Origin: CAYNRE01 sp964399535
Lineage (GTDB): Bacteria; Planctomycetota; Planctomycetia; Pirellulales; CAYNRE01
DNA length: 64,000 bases
Assembly: GCA_964399535.1 (NCBI GenBank)
Contig: CAYNRE010000028.1
Location: forward strand, 62,001 to 126,000
Direction of reading: 5' to 3'
In this document: positions 39,301 through 40,519 of the stretch, one piece after another
Layout: each line of letters starts with the position of its first letter
How positions within the stretch are numbered: the stretch's first letter is position 1
Notes under the pieces: generated by a model
Database searches by the model: none
What the model saw: only the letters and a program-made list of their open reading frames with translations
Told to the model about the DNA's origin: nothing
Translations under genes and position numbers: made by a program

Positions 39301-40038
39301 GACCCCCAGCGAGGCGTCGAGCACCACGTTGGCGGCCGTTCCGCCGAGCACGATCGGCTCCAGCCCCCGGTAGTCGATCCGCTGCCCGTCGAGGGTGACG
39401 TAGCCCGAATCCGCGCTAAAGGCACCGTGCACAACCTCGTTGAAATCGCCATCGGCCACGACCAACGTGTCGAACCCGCCGTCGCCGCCGTCGACCCCTT
39501 GGGCCAGGCTGCCGCCGAGTTGGAAGATGAACGTGTCGCGGTTATCGCTGCCCCCCTTGAGCTGCTCGATGCCCGCAAAGCGCAATCCGGGCGCAGCGCC
39601 GCCGCCAGGCTGATCGATCGTCCAGTCGATATCGCGATTGGCGCCGACCAGGATGTCGAGCCCGTCGGAGCCATCGATGTAAATGCCGTGCGGCACGCGC
39701 GCGATCAGCTCGTCGGGCGTGATGTCCAAATAAATCAGGTCGGCGCTCGGCGTGCCGATCAGCCGCAGGGGGCCGCCGATCTCGCCCAGCGAAATCGAAC
39801 GCAGCGGTACCTGGCTGATGGTGTCGAAGACCGTAAGCCGCTCGGGCTCTTCCTCGATCGCCAGTCGCAGGTGGGCGCCGCCCACCAGGCCCTCGGCCGA
39901 GAAGAATGGATCGGCGTCGAGCAAGACCCGGTCGGGCAAGCGCTCGAGGCCGAGAAGATGACGAATCCGATGAAGTCCGACTGGGGTCCTGGGCCGAGCT
40001 ACCGCGCGGTGCGCGCGACGAGGGCGCTCGATGGACAT
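9394..40038 (-). CDS. Giant multi-repeat surface protein, about 10,214 residues
   Basis: One uninterrupted reading frame of 30,645 nt. The ATG at 40038 is preferred over the upstream in-frame ATG at 40122 because AGGAGGGGAG (40045-40054) sits just before it. Order by residue: basic N terminus with LERLPDRVLLDADP (about 30-50), resembling the planctomycete LEPR-XLL motif; beta-helix/adhesin-like repeats (about 350-5,650) in several periodic arrays; a less repetitive region (about 5,650-6,340); RTX-like nonapeptides (6,340-6,640); twelve SdrD/Cna-B-like domains (6,660-9,000) interrupted by a dockerin (about 7,670-7,730), an FG-GAP block and three copies of an unassigned domain; a second RTX block; seven to nine 99-residue repeats; and an acidic tail ending DTDWLTDDNDWLNG. 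It is predicted extracellular and calcium-binding, an adhesin or cell-cover component. There is no clear Sec signal and no secretion genes are nearby. Confidence 0.92.
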   Translation of the reverse strand: MSIERPRRAHRAVARPRTPVGLHRIRHLLGLERLPDRVLLDADPFFSAEGLVGGAHLRLAIEEEPERLTVFDTISQVPLRSISLGEIGGPLRLIGTPSADLIYLDITPDELIARVPHGIYIDGSDGLDILVGANRDIDWTIDQPGGGAAPGLRFAGIEQLKGGSDNRDTFIFQLGGSLAQGVDGGDGGFDTLVVADGDFNEVVHGAFSADSGYVTLDGQRIDYRGLEPIVLGGTAANVVLDASLGVDNLVLEANPGNPGQMRLRATNGSMETVVFNNPASSLTVRMSGDDDTLSLDALDPGFLGDLTIDGQGGSDSVTVTASLTLPGQDVQIISETITVNPGVTITTRSASANSGNVQFTGASQTFSAGSGIDAGPDGGFLAGDITLVANAAGAAGVAAVIQATGATLSGGNISATALASLTNATVANLNTNLNTSNTAEVTFDGTSQITATGAVTLTANATSLGTNTANSLMVPLVNVDAALALSDLTTTSRVRLLGTSSIAAAGDVTLSATNQHTLTTLANGPAGGANANGAAVAVVTSNTTTEAYVDAGASVTQANQLSIAANSTTNVMTTALSTPTGANALFFPLPPGGGTAFGNLSVAGAVAITTATDLTRAYSTGSLVASGDVSVQSTATSQAATNASGAAVNNPVGVGVALAINTADNQSQAYVGGSTQGLSLLIASQTGGADSAYGATATSGAGATSVGIAGAVATNNADSLYTARLEPGTTVNLGGGSASILADNRSGSTASAAPVNAGVVGPPVGVGPSFALNRAGHQSEAVLDQNAQLAGASDLTVAAAGDHTATSQAQAGVSGNITVAPAVAFGFTDNDTTARLDSGTQITTTGPISVAANHQAVEITTARGDTAGATVAIGPSLAIGVSNDNAVVTSDRNLSAGTTATFSATMDASAETDSIASVRGADPAGTDANALIAQLLNFADPNAGTGTAVMVPPAAAPDGSFGVAAAIAVGVATTGAEAVISATSSVSAGGLLTVQAWNVTDAQSQALGTTVDSVQGVGAAVAINVPTVSAEASIEGGASANGVLVEARTPAGQTSQWLSEAISGVGVTGVGVAGSLALNLVDNRAEATIGAGAVVDGGGGIVTVSAEQDTETETTAGSKALGDPAVGVGASVAVATISNLTRAEVETGGQASNASSLNVTAEAANSTTTLAEAGAVGGTAVAPAVALTFDDNTVTARISSGAAMVLAGSLLVRAAYDGDSTTRGRGDTAGSGVAVGAAVALGSHTATVLGRVDRLVTAPTSASVEAQGLVDTVVESIGSAKGASPVSANANTLINNLLAFADPAFGTPDAISVPPATTPDGTFGAAAAIAVGITDARSQAIVTGGITTGGLLTVDTTQDADSDVSATGAAVNVANGVGAAVAINVADNAALAQLGGAGSASGISVRADQPLGQSNIHQAEATSGAGATNVGVAGSLALNVVGNDFTAELGPTANYNAGVGVVTLTADQTSNATTNADSITLGDPDVGIGASVAIGIASDSTTAQVAAGGQLAGANQLNLFADGDYVADTSAEAGAQGGTAVAPAVAFTYTDRETAVRLLAGSQVTTADPLFARARHDVVDDTQARGDGAAADVAIGAAVAISIANEAATATSAGTINSGGPVSLLAEADTLVFANSVGSARGANPASVNANTLIANILASADPNAGTPDEIVPPEASTADGTFGVGAAITVGVTNATARAEQTAGTITANGLTTVQATQRALVDMRATGATVDVGTGVGAALAINVSSVNTQARVAGTLNSQGVLIEARTTGGQSDQIVTRATSGAGATNVGVAGSLALSFASGANEALVAPAAVISSPGNAVTVTATQRAVVDTEADATAIGVPEVGVGGSVAVAIVSLPTRAEVQSGAAINNATNLTIQADADLETTNEAEAGANGGTAVAPAVAVVITDNDTLAQLSNGAAIVLTGSLLVQATHVALADSRTKGEAAGLGTAVGASVAVAVGRDDVAGRVDRNVNAGAAITISSTHTSTGLGQATASANGAPLGANDAQQEMIRQLEAADPNAGTPNAVPIPALSDTLADSANGTDVALAGLGVGAAVGVNVALPTSTAELAAGRALTAGGSVVISSALSAEATAEADGTSVLSGAAIAAGISVNYTDLGNLAQAGNNSSIDAGGEVRIQATNGVQFHTLTSAAKAGAGAQQAGVAGALAFQISSDTTQALVGSGAMLNSGNDLTVRSFSNAVIATTAGGAASGDIAGVGVSIALNAIQKLTESAVAGGAQLDAFDRTSVDATAGETFATLAAGGAQSGVAAIAASIALNGLVSTTRAHIDNGALVNQGADADAASQTVNVQATDITNVVSGGGINTDSDLAGLGVGVDVGLLVKETQAWLGAVVDAEQDVTVKATSSETIKSASGAKSVSNGVNLAGSGSVYSVNVNTRAYIDAAAVVLAQGNVAVTADERTELDAIAGGTNEATFATIGASAAAALIDKVTEAFIAAGASVTALGLGNAINAPTGLFSVSFVPQVDGAIEVQVPEVIGPILDVISFIFDNPFRDIIDPFSISAPTEDASLDMQRTATPQMQFQRGVIVTALNRDDVEMLAGGTAIAFGAAPQLSGSGNVTTNRTSAYVAPGATINGNNAGAHTDQKVQVAAASDYYNLGVVGVASAALGAAAGAAANLTLIDNITEASLGGTVNAEGDVVVQSRATEDILLIAAGASAALGVDVAGSFSVTSINSRTWASIDNGAVVNADDNVLVLAQDDTDVDLIDGAAGVGLIGGVGTSAGAHLVDKETRAWIGQNAQVSAQAQGATMTVFAGDVDSMGNFPTEQIRGLAVRAHSSEDLFTLSTAASGALFVGIAGSVAASIVDSDTSAFIDQNAMINGAPGAAASQTVNISATNDTRLFGIAVNLSGSLINLAGGVDVGIVRNDTQAYVAPGAVVNAARDVDIYASAAREVDSFLSGVGASLVGITGSVSLYSLGAPVNNNFSNLLNSFTDADSVQQYLDTQILNLANQAGNSLVGVVNRYAQLVGGNNAVAASFQNPALNNPVSGAVNNPNTAIGTQAYIDGATVTAGRDLNVKSDVFLDAVQDTSFTFAFGTVLSLNIDAAVLNTTENSRAWIDNGAVVTTTTGDLNLIAHAETVQTLSATLPTNNTASTVSAFVENSMLTIGDDALIDASADSQALFSSLFPGWSGLSKKITFNEITNTIDAHVSQNANLAADGRVDIKATDNATINTRAVAAVVTGDVGVGASLAWNKIHSTIRALVDNATVDSDTDQVFIQARSNPNITTISVAGTGISDFSVAGSVSLNEIGNTVDAHISNTALVTALGLVTVRAVDVGSIKSLSGAIQIFAEVALGAAFAKNDIQHNITAYIDNATVSSETVGVDVLVDSTPLLQTISAGGQGASDLAIGGAVSLNEVRNTLDAHVSGGAMVSSPGLIRIHATDDTTLESIAGNANFAGTAAIGASFATNDIANTLRAFVNSATVTSSADSIDIQTLTSGSIGSIAAGGVGAGTFALGGSVTLNKIANNLDTRISGSSTVMAQLNVDLLAKDTSGIQSLAGTVAISGTVGIGAALATNELSNTVRARITGGTVTATAGDVLVKANTDNSIESISAGLSGSGTVSITGAISLNKILNTLRSEVSGGSTTVNAGDDVVISSVDSSLIKSLAGQAAGAGAVGIGGAAAYNEIQSTIRALVDGASLNTQGDVQVLATSDATIQTIAASGSGGLYVGIAGSVSINLIQNTVEAYIINSPMSIVADDNVYVLADSDNSIESYGGSLGLGVVGIGGSVVVNTMENTTRAYVDNASVTARGNGGTLAAKAWNANTGAETVENIRGLAVVASETDDVKVISVTAAVGVVGVSGNVIVTQIGNTTEAYLDDAKINSDADHGDAVRVRAHQSTTTDTGGGVIGGGLVGIAGANDSTLVSNVTRAFITDSDQADRTTVFAGNGGVEVNALTRESITSFTAGAGVGAVGIAGSVSVAETESTTEAYVAESNVNSDGALRVLANSGTTIEVHAGILAAGAVGLGATVSVTEIGNTTVARMTGAETNAQGRTEVHADSQGEIENILGTGGFGVAGVAGTVAVTNISGSNTAKIESGSRISRLNQNAAYDGAGQDVSVVATDTAYINDFTGSIGAGLVGVGAAVDVSTIKNAVTASIGANSQVDAERDIEVRADSDWSADVLTVAFAGGWAGINAAVAVASIGAGLDSQGAGEANNMQSDVNDQIDLSGGVPNLNSGDSTAQKAKVKTATNRFSVNDNLSTAPAPNDTMAFVGSGADLNAGDDITIRAELDVQLTMNVGGAAVGVVGLGGSVGFATVDTNTEAFVQSGATLRAGDDVEVSSDSTYASSDVDTYTGQAGVVGLGAAVSIFNSDNDASAYLGNNVQVTKADDVRVSATTNTTLDLDANGVAIGALAAGAAVAQAEETGTTQAYVGSGAVIGAPLDPANNVNDLIVEAVSNSTVRSDTLVAAGGIGAGAGNDVDAVVTPTVTAFVDNNANVVVEDNVTVSSQSTGDAEAKLFGLSVGGLAIGVSLADAVVSPTIDTYVDSGAEVTAGGSITLRSLHNFSGGSPIAGKGALARADAPTGGVIAGNGAAPEATANASTDTYVASGATLDAGGNITIETRSSNDANSDANALTIGGLAIGVSLSDATANGTTRAFLNGSVTGGNGLTIVAENSAQANADADASGGGILAGLGAHSTAIASPTIQASVGSNSNIAISGTLAITSDSTGNAQADTFGLSIGVAAIGIMKADANVSPTINTFIGNDATISSGGVNLQSLHNTSGTPGARANAEAPGGGIIAGTGADPNATASADVESYVGSGTTINASGGITIAAQATNRAIGDADSFAIGLLGIGTTDADATASGQTQAHLDGSVLGGTSLTVQSSSTNIATANAESAGGGLLAGVGADADATAQPTVRAFVNTGSQVNISGAATVRAQATTNVDADTEGAVGGLLAIGNTQSTAISNPTVDAHLSSGNLLEVGSLTLEALHNTSGSNLGAEATATASGGGLIAGNFTNPNATASGNVEAVVPAGATIDATSFITINADGRRTAIADASAKTGGLAGLGTSDPDATTSGVTRAALEGNVLGGTVLTVSANQSDSTDAQGEATTGGLVGGVGVDSNANSTVDVDAYIGNVNVTTTDDVIVRAQSNSTSNAYADGVVFGLVSIGLVRSNAHVMGNVDARIRNGADVTSGTNGVGGDVSVIAQGVNTADARSDGTAAGFVGAGATSAKSSVAVSHDASIGNADVDASDDILVQVNAIGDADSIADGAAYGFVAVGGVDSVSTVTGQNLAHVDTGADLEAGTPSRAGDVSVVSRAFNYLNSTNGFNEANTDSDASGGGFVGILPGTGATSTVDVDYKATTGDVNIDATNDITLRSDARNRAVANANAEVGGFFAAGFVEALGNLKTLESLALVGAGSVLSAGNNLTVEGKSETVSNLDAQGGQGGFIAVGGAFARTDAVNRTTARIDNSSSITAGGLVSVNAETRANLNTLVDSNTPVEFAGTNEGKATSNFDSQTRAEVGNNVTIVAGEIFISSRDVDVYVEAHSDIGTTFAAASFNDAFSVINANVTSTTTVASGASLSANGLGANPGLTTIQAREDQVKTFTFAHAAAGGAIGSATATSTNLKVAKATVNVAPGSTITTHDLVVEAFGNKANALNNYMEDVETDLDTLGDALLTAAEGAVTVVGEVVCLWGLICDAEGAVDDAFEAVRGFTGNADTVKTTADQGLAGPVDDGCVNFDADVNITGGGARELEIDATGKVLKADGITVRDGFFNPVAVGQTISTLDIYVDDIINDDPIGTINIKAEGQLNGHSNFHFSNSLDLVSIKNDSAKNLFLNDIDLVNPNPGMPAITINGNPNNFTYDVTTNSSESDVIIEQNTAAPRDVTLLGHIENIGGTTNLRNQGGNILAADQYTIFPTKKNFGQTASYIRTRELIVLTDQGSIGRVNAGITERLFVRLTASMLTPTPSIDARGAGGNFLDVTLGTGDGTPLVLDVDRLESANGRIDTRFNGGVSVYTLAVSTVNLKGGGSVVGSFKGFSSGNILIDDGMGIQVIPLANVASINTVPETHVDPVDTLIRLHQVSAAQDAIVVGVAPEKLGVNLADVDFQLEGNYFSQNGTAALLTTSGDLISGSPTHLVRGFDVGLGVDVDLVGGNVVAGPGSHRIGTPANNIRVDLTGGQLDAFSGGSSYLTGVGGLITVGQMTSTGADVNLVVPDAANSGQHILIPSGSSVSTPVGNQRLRAGDNVTFEAGASLTAGGSIFLRGDWGNADPGTGANMQIHGAVAAPYFEIGTESDEDTFLVTTAAQNGVTFVIGEEEEDDMTISIVSLVAGAVVAVYGDFPIVAGGLVEFNDTIDASGSTLGIIIDGGDGEDTITGGTGNDSVFGGAGHDDINTGDGNDLAYGDSYALVNIATKVLTPVTTSAQIGMSLGAAGADNIFGGQGNDELHGDGNRDKVFGENGDDSLFGGSGKDFLLGDEGNDSIHGGSGDDFISGGIDTGLRLTHDQLIPSEFGDYVDGDSGDDIVVGGKPVGYFQLESLMTREYKSLFTEASPNPLLFAPTDTDADFLSLINSLTTAGTDGSDIVHGGADNDMIMGDEGADNLYGDWGNDIVLAYRIGSTADPSDDWLEGGPDDDLLCGSLGNNTMIGGTSDQNLDYILNDPGAPAGGPFYGGFDIVECDFLDPVPLKPLPVAISGQKFDDLDGDGVKDPGEVGLDGWLVELYDAEGELIATAITTSIDLDSSGDIDPETESGLYSFRDVVDGGTVVDLDPAVYRVAEVGQDGYTQARPTPGLVVPQPTGGMVTGDTFLNSAAQLVVGYTLALDSGPLPADVQAGENVDFGNARLATIRGVKWEDVDGDGVREAGEPLLGGWQMFLFDTGGFVGTTVTDPETGAYQFDNLVPGQYFVFEDFQAGWLQITPASGHAVTLDYGDEANDLDFGNARIVEIRGAKWEDLDADGIRDQNEPGLIGWTIYLDQNQNGVLDPGEQSTTTGPAGAYIFTNLKPGQYTVAEVQQPGWQQSRPGSNGVDLAYDLTLESGDDAEAIVFANYRAASITGQKFRDLNVDSQNGGGDQDLSGWRIWLDLNNDGDLDPGEPSRLTDAGGNYSFTGLAPGIYVVREEQREAFAQTMPSGRRTFDFEEQVLGAQFLVKDSPLDPVDDTTTIRSISGILGQARAVPYYSTPVTPIFTGAMAVLADPGGQELFVSNAAVEFGFGEELRGFSIAYRKAGGSNFNLTINGERRVTANFASLDNQVIGGALVRVLDFPTGGFLLVEGAVTTFAVGGNVLGIDDLVLRRAPVGFEGYAFTLASGQARTNIDFGNVDSYRISGTKWNDLNANGTREEGEPGLAGWTIFVDLDGSGDMNTGEPFVVTSEDDPNTLDIDEAGRYTLAGLPSGMYSLVELAQPKWLQTSPGTPQNPLPQLVSVINQDATGVDFGNVLTADIFGTKFQDSNGNGQRDLGDGTPGTGEPGLPQWVVYLDLNNNNQLDIGPLGPLEPYRITEADDPDTLEVDESGRYVFQNLLPGTYTVRELQQLGWVQTYPKSSDEGEHVIPLVSGDLVSGKDFGNSRGGEIHGTKYWDLNADGKRAENEPGLPGWTIYVDLNHNGVLDLDIDGKTPIEPFAVTMVDNPQTEGINEQGQYWITGLPPGEYTILEVNRAGWLQTGPGGDVPGYTVKLAEQEVLSELDFGNTIFGDCDGDRDVDQADVAAFQMAFHSVRGDGRYNACFDYDRDGDIDFVDLYAFRKNVGVVVPLGLTSPAGLGADQSKPLEGADETRTPGAPGEEGLGSVELIVGPDIAAPAGQGSLVTGVKWLDTDGDGKRAAGEPPLAGWVIYADLNNDGQRQATEPFDVTDANGQYELSNLPDGFITIAEVVQVGWVQTFPFPQDDGRLVHRALIRGATAATGLDFGNQPAVGSIHGSKWNDINGDGKRQTNEFPLEGWTIYVDLDNNGKLDESEPFQVTDEAGNYWFLNLPVGDYTIGEVPQAGWQQTYPAGQLDEECFGFEDLKVDTSYVVGNSFVTVGDGGSAISVSALPFHFFQPPPYLDGVASVDEGFVFGQGNSLRPTNINLEFSFDATVTQVTLLFADFGGNENLSVNGELRVVQNLSDLNGQSVGGAVVSVFVNPATGLGQLVLAGAIDKFAIGGQEFSIDTLCISEGLLLPGVHVLEVGAGAEFRGIDFGNQRTTGEIHGSKWNDLNGDGRRTTDEPGLIGWTIYLDLNGNGQLDENEPSQVTDETGAYWFTDVPAGVYTVAEVLQQGWEQTFPGQQTLEECFGFEDLSPNQTFGVGQTFQVGGTLGSSLPVSAGPFFFSPNEPFTSGSASVFTGGNAGDFGQELLVGNINLRFSLAEGTEGLSLKYGDYGGSANLAVNGDRRIVNDITQLNGATIGGALVSVVPTAGSPFGLIVVSGPVTSFEIGGQEFFIDLLCIDQGTVSGAHLVDLDPGEVILGRDFGNRELPGSEIHGTKYEDLNGNGMRDPEEPGIAGVMIFLDLNGNGILDVDAEGRPLEPKTTTMQDNPSTRPNESGMYWFTNLPPGKYTVKEMSPPGLFPTGPVLSFDGPTLYDAPRSPWHVATGDITGDQIPDLVVVNRGSAQVSLLPGLGDGTFGPASAFSVPNGPSSVALFDYDRDGDLDLAVGATESSNAVTIIPNEEGTLNPASGFAVVWGTPTFRPRVQDLVAADFNDDGWVDLAAADSGRGAITVLLNTQESGFVVDERLFIDISPTSIAAGDLNNDGLPDLAVAAFSSEDVVVMLNGDDGAGNFFGEEYFYAGETPSDIVVGDFNQDGNLDLAVSNTGEGRVSILVNAGSLFGLNFEEEAPAYDAPFSPTGLAVADFDGNQFPDLAVTDVETGEVLVLLFQPQLATQGPFRFEAGFFPRSVAAGDLNGDGRPDLVTGNAQGNDVAVLLNSGNMHMVTVDAGEVVNGVDFGNARGGIITGTKFNDLDCEGDRDPNEPGLGGVTIYVDLNNNGELDEDEPLDVTDEAGRYVITDIPPGMYFVREVPPEGFTPSYPQGGAHKITITLSGQTLAGLDFGNFMYTELPDGQDTIFGILGDDTLYGDNVVSDPCVLSLGDDDHLHGNAGNDLLVGQLRGDTYYFDPAPAFGAGNEVDTVVELPGTGTDARTDEGIRDRLDFSSLSAIEPVVLDLSGFPPGFFSLPNQIAEHSRTDGSSDFHQVVTGQYEQYANFEHLIGGAGDDVLIGNDGDNLLDGRSGSDYEQGGAGDDTYVFVLGNPSDNDEIVETIGSDTLDFSLLDVPVVVDLSTPPVLLSAPTVAEYGAPLRTVESPVPGLYENVIGTNQADQIRGSDEDNSLFGGGDTDVLTGLGGTDLLAGGDADDVYLFENDWGTDTVVELPGEGSSDSLDFSAVTVPLTFTVGLGLVDVTDGTNLAHHAGNEIECLIGGTGGNTLVAADTPNVWIIDGLNSGTINGVKFFDIENLNGGADTDTFIFLPGGQLTGSIFGGGGSDLIVGLDVATLWNITGTNAGNASYLGGFVDVEAIQAGSDADNFVFADGAGLTGPIDAGDGSDQFDYSAYTTPVLVNLAASTATGTGGYTSVEQFQGGTGSDTLRGRNPANVWNITGTNQGTVGAISFAGFENLTGGNNADQFLVADGAGVTGVIDGGTGANTLDLSAYLSAVAVDLETATATGTGGIANLQTLIGGTASDSLTGPNAANVWSLTGADAGSVAGVVFSSFENLTGGTLSDNFVFSDGAGLSGSIDGAGDSDTLDYSAYTTPVDVSLAASTAPGTSGFAGIEALIGGLATDTLTGEDVANVWNLTGLDQGSVGALSFSLIENLTGGSDTDAFVFADGAGVSGQIDGGAGTDTLDYTAYLSPVTVDLAAGAATGIPVAISIEDLIGSAGIDTLTGPEVANTWNLTGADTGDVAGLAFAGIENLTGGSLDDSFVFTDGASVAGQIDGAGGSDTLDYAAYSTAVAVDLAAGTATGTGGVAGIENLIGGSASDTLADTLGPNTWNLTAADQGTIDTVSFQGFENLAGSPDADDFVFADGASLTGQIDGAAGANTLDYVAYTTPVAVDLQLATATGTAGFLGITGFIGGMASDTITGPNVVSTWSLSGTNSATVGGVSADGFENLTGGTLADNFVFADAATVDGIIDGGMGTDTLDYTAYTTPAEVNLGLGTATGTGGIANIESALGAVVMFGFLPMAPGFAAESAPMGPLVFASGIAPGPVVGPLPASALAPRAPQALEATVAISAVDEVMEALDTDWLTDDNDWLNG
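9700..11880 (-). repeat. C-terminal 99-residue tandem repeat array of the giant protein
   Basis: The motif [N/S]xWxLTG (Trp codons at 9892, 10189, 10486, 10783, 11080, 11377, 11677 and 11857) recurs with spacing of exactly 297 nt five times, then 300 and 180 nt. Each unit has a W-strand, a segment like SFxxFENLTGG, an FVFxDGA strand and a DTLDYxAYTTPVxVDL strand. The RTX-like GG-x-D turns suggest a calcium-binding beta-roll. The amino-acid motif is conserved while codons differ between units. Confidence 0.85.
12090..12995 (-). repeat. Second RTX-like calcium-binding block of the giant protein
   Basis: Three clusters of GGxGxDxLxG-type nonapeptides are visible: GILGDDTLYGD and HGNAGNDLLVG (about 12,840-12,995), GGAGDDVLIGNDGDNLLDG (about 12,430-12,550) and GSDEDNSLFGGGDTDVLTG (about 12,090-12,240). 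They are separated by segments with DxLDFS strands. Such repeats form calcium-loaded beta-rolls after secretion. Confidence 0.8.
13395..14395 (-). repeat. Seven FG-GAP/VCBS repeats, probable seven-bladed propeller
   Basis: Seven D-x-[ND]-x-[DN]-G-x-x-D-L-[AV] motifs are visible: DITGDQIPDLVV, DYDRDGDLDLAV, DFNDDGWVDLAA, DLNNDGLPDLAV, DFNQDGNLDLAV, DFDGNQFPDLAV and DLNGDGRPDLVT. Seven such calcium-binding repeats are the number expected for one integrin-alpha-like beta-propeller. The block is inserted between the last two SdrD-like domains. Confidence 0.85.
16850..17035 (-). other. Internal dockerin type I-like module of the giant protein
   Basis: Two EF-hand-like calcium loops are seen: DCDGDRDVDQADVAAF (near 16,980-17,030) and DYDRDGDIDFVDLYAF (near 16,870-16,925), each followed by a helix. 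This is the dockerin type I layout, placed between SdrD-like domains 7 and 8 rather than at a protein end. Confidence 0.8.
20130..21020 (-). repeat. First RTX-like calcium-binding block of the giant protein
   Basis: At least nine nonapeptides of the GGxGxDxxxG type occur, including GGDGEDTITGGTGNDSVFGG, GGQGNDELHGDG, GENGDDSLFGGSGKDFLLG and GDEGNDSIHGGSGDDF. They sit between the end of the beta-helical part and the SdrD-like stalk. Confidence 0.85.
25147..26442 (-). repeat. About 215-residue super-repeat (three copies) in the giant protein
   Basis: The marker motif [SA]LHNxSG occurs with Asn codons at 26440, 25786 and 25147. The spacing is 654 and 639 nt (218 and 213 residues). Each copy is followed by xASGGGxIAGxGxDPNATAS and a xVESYVGSGxTIxAxGxITI strand set, giving a multi-rung beta-helix unit. 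Confidence 0.8.
28800..30560 (-). repeat. 108-residue repeat array with exact 324-nt period in the giant protein
   Basis: The equivalent codon of the motif N[TN][VL][DE][AT][HRY][VI]S sits at 30517, 30193, 29869, 29545, 29221 and 28897, five consecutive intervals of exactly 324 nt. Each unit pairs a VGIGAxxAxNEIxNTxRAxVDNAxV half with a GxxSLNxIxNTLDAHVS half. Flanking material (for example near 28510) has related but unevenly spaced halves. Confidence 0.87.
33600..39000 (-). repeat. 360-residue super-repeat (five copies) in the N-terminal part of the giant protein
   Basis: The marker AN[AT]LIxxLLxFADPNAG occurs with Asp codons at 37219, 36133, 35053 and 33970, spaced 1086, 1080 and 1083 nt. 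A degenerate first copy (PPGGGTAFGNLSVAGAVA, near 38,260) is about 1,085 nt further upstream. Each copy contains several beta-helix rungs such as GxGAAVAINVxxxxAxAxL and GTAVAPAVAxxxTDxxT. Period is conserved while the sequence has diverged. Confidence 0.82.
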
Positions 40039-40044
40039 GATGGA

Positions 40045-40054
40045 CTCCCCTCCT
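40045..40054 (-). promoter_or_regulatory. Strong Shine-Dalgarno for the giant gene
   Basis: AGGAGGGGAG reads on the minus strand with about 8-10 nt spacing to the ATG at 40038. It decides the start in favour of MSIERPRR over the upstream in-frame ATG at 40122. Confidence 0.75.
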
Positions 40055-40080
40055 AGTTGGCAAATATCAAAGCTGACAAA

Positions 40081-40097
40081 GACGTTAGCCCAACGTC
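40081..40097. promoter_or_regulatory. Palindrome in the leader of the giant gene
   Basis: GACGTT and AACGTC are perfect 6-nt arms around AGCCC. The site lies just downstream of the candidate -10 element, where an operator or a leader hairpin would act. The regulator is unknown. Confidence 0.4.
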
Positions 40098-40106
40098 CGG
40101 GGCGAG

Positions 40107-40135
40107 ATTCTAAAGGTTCCATGGGGGGGATACAA
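40107..40135 (-). promoter_or_regulatory. Candidate sigma-70 promoter of the giant gene
   Basis: On the minus strand TTGTAT (40130-40135) and TAGAAT (40107-40112) are separated by 17 nt, giving a leader of roughly 60 nt before the ribosome site. A run of seven C lies in the spacer. Confidence 0.45.
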
Positions 40136-40519
40136 GAAAAACCAATCGGCTTCGAGATTTTTTGGTTGAATCCTCACGAGCACTCACCGCGCGGCAATAC
40201 CTGCCGGCTTTGGTAAGTCAGCTTCTCCCCAGCAGCGATCGACGGCGCGGCATCCTCGCCCAGGCCACCACATTCCACATTCCACCTTCCCCTGGCGCGC
40301 CAAGAACCGTTCGGCGACCCGCGAACTGGATTCGTGCCGCGCCCAATCACCAGGGTGCCGCCCAGGGACGTTACGCCGGGCATGCTCGCGCGTTACCATG
40401 ACGCCGTCGAATGCCCTGCTTCACTCCTGCGGATCGATCGCTCCGCGCGCCACGACCGGGCTCGCTCGCGGGAGCCCCTCGCGGCCGCAACTTCTTTCTG
40501 CTCGAGGCGCAACCCGGCC
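40136..40519. other. Intergenic region upstream of the giant gene and the first SDR gene
   Basis: This is the spacer between divergent genes. Apart from the promoter and palindrome listed nearby I see no gene. The SDR frame extends upstream into this region to 40334 without family-like sequence. No promoter for the SDR operon is convincing. Confidence 0.4.

Noticed and set aside
40039..40122. Upstream ATG at 40122 adding 28 residues (MEPLESR...) to the giant protein
   Set aside because: MEPLESR looks tempting beside LEPR-type motifs, but the strong ribosome site at 40045-40054 lies inside this extension and points to 40038. The -10 candidate also overlaps it.
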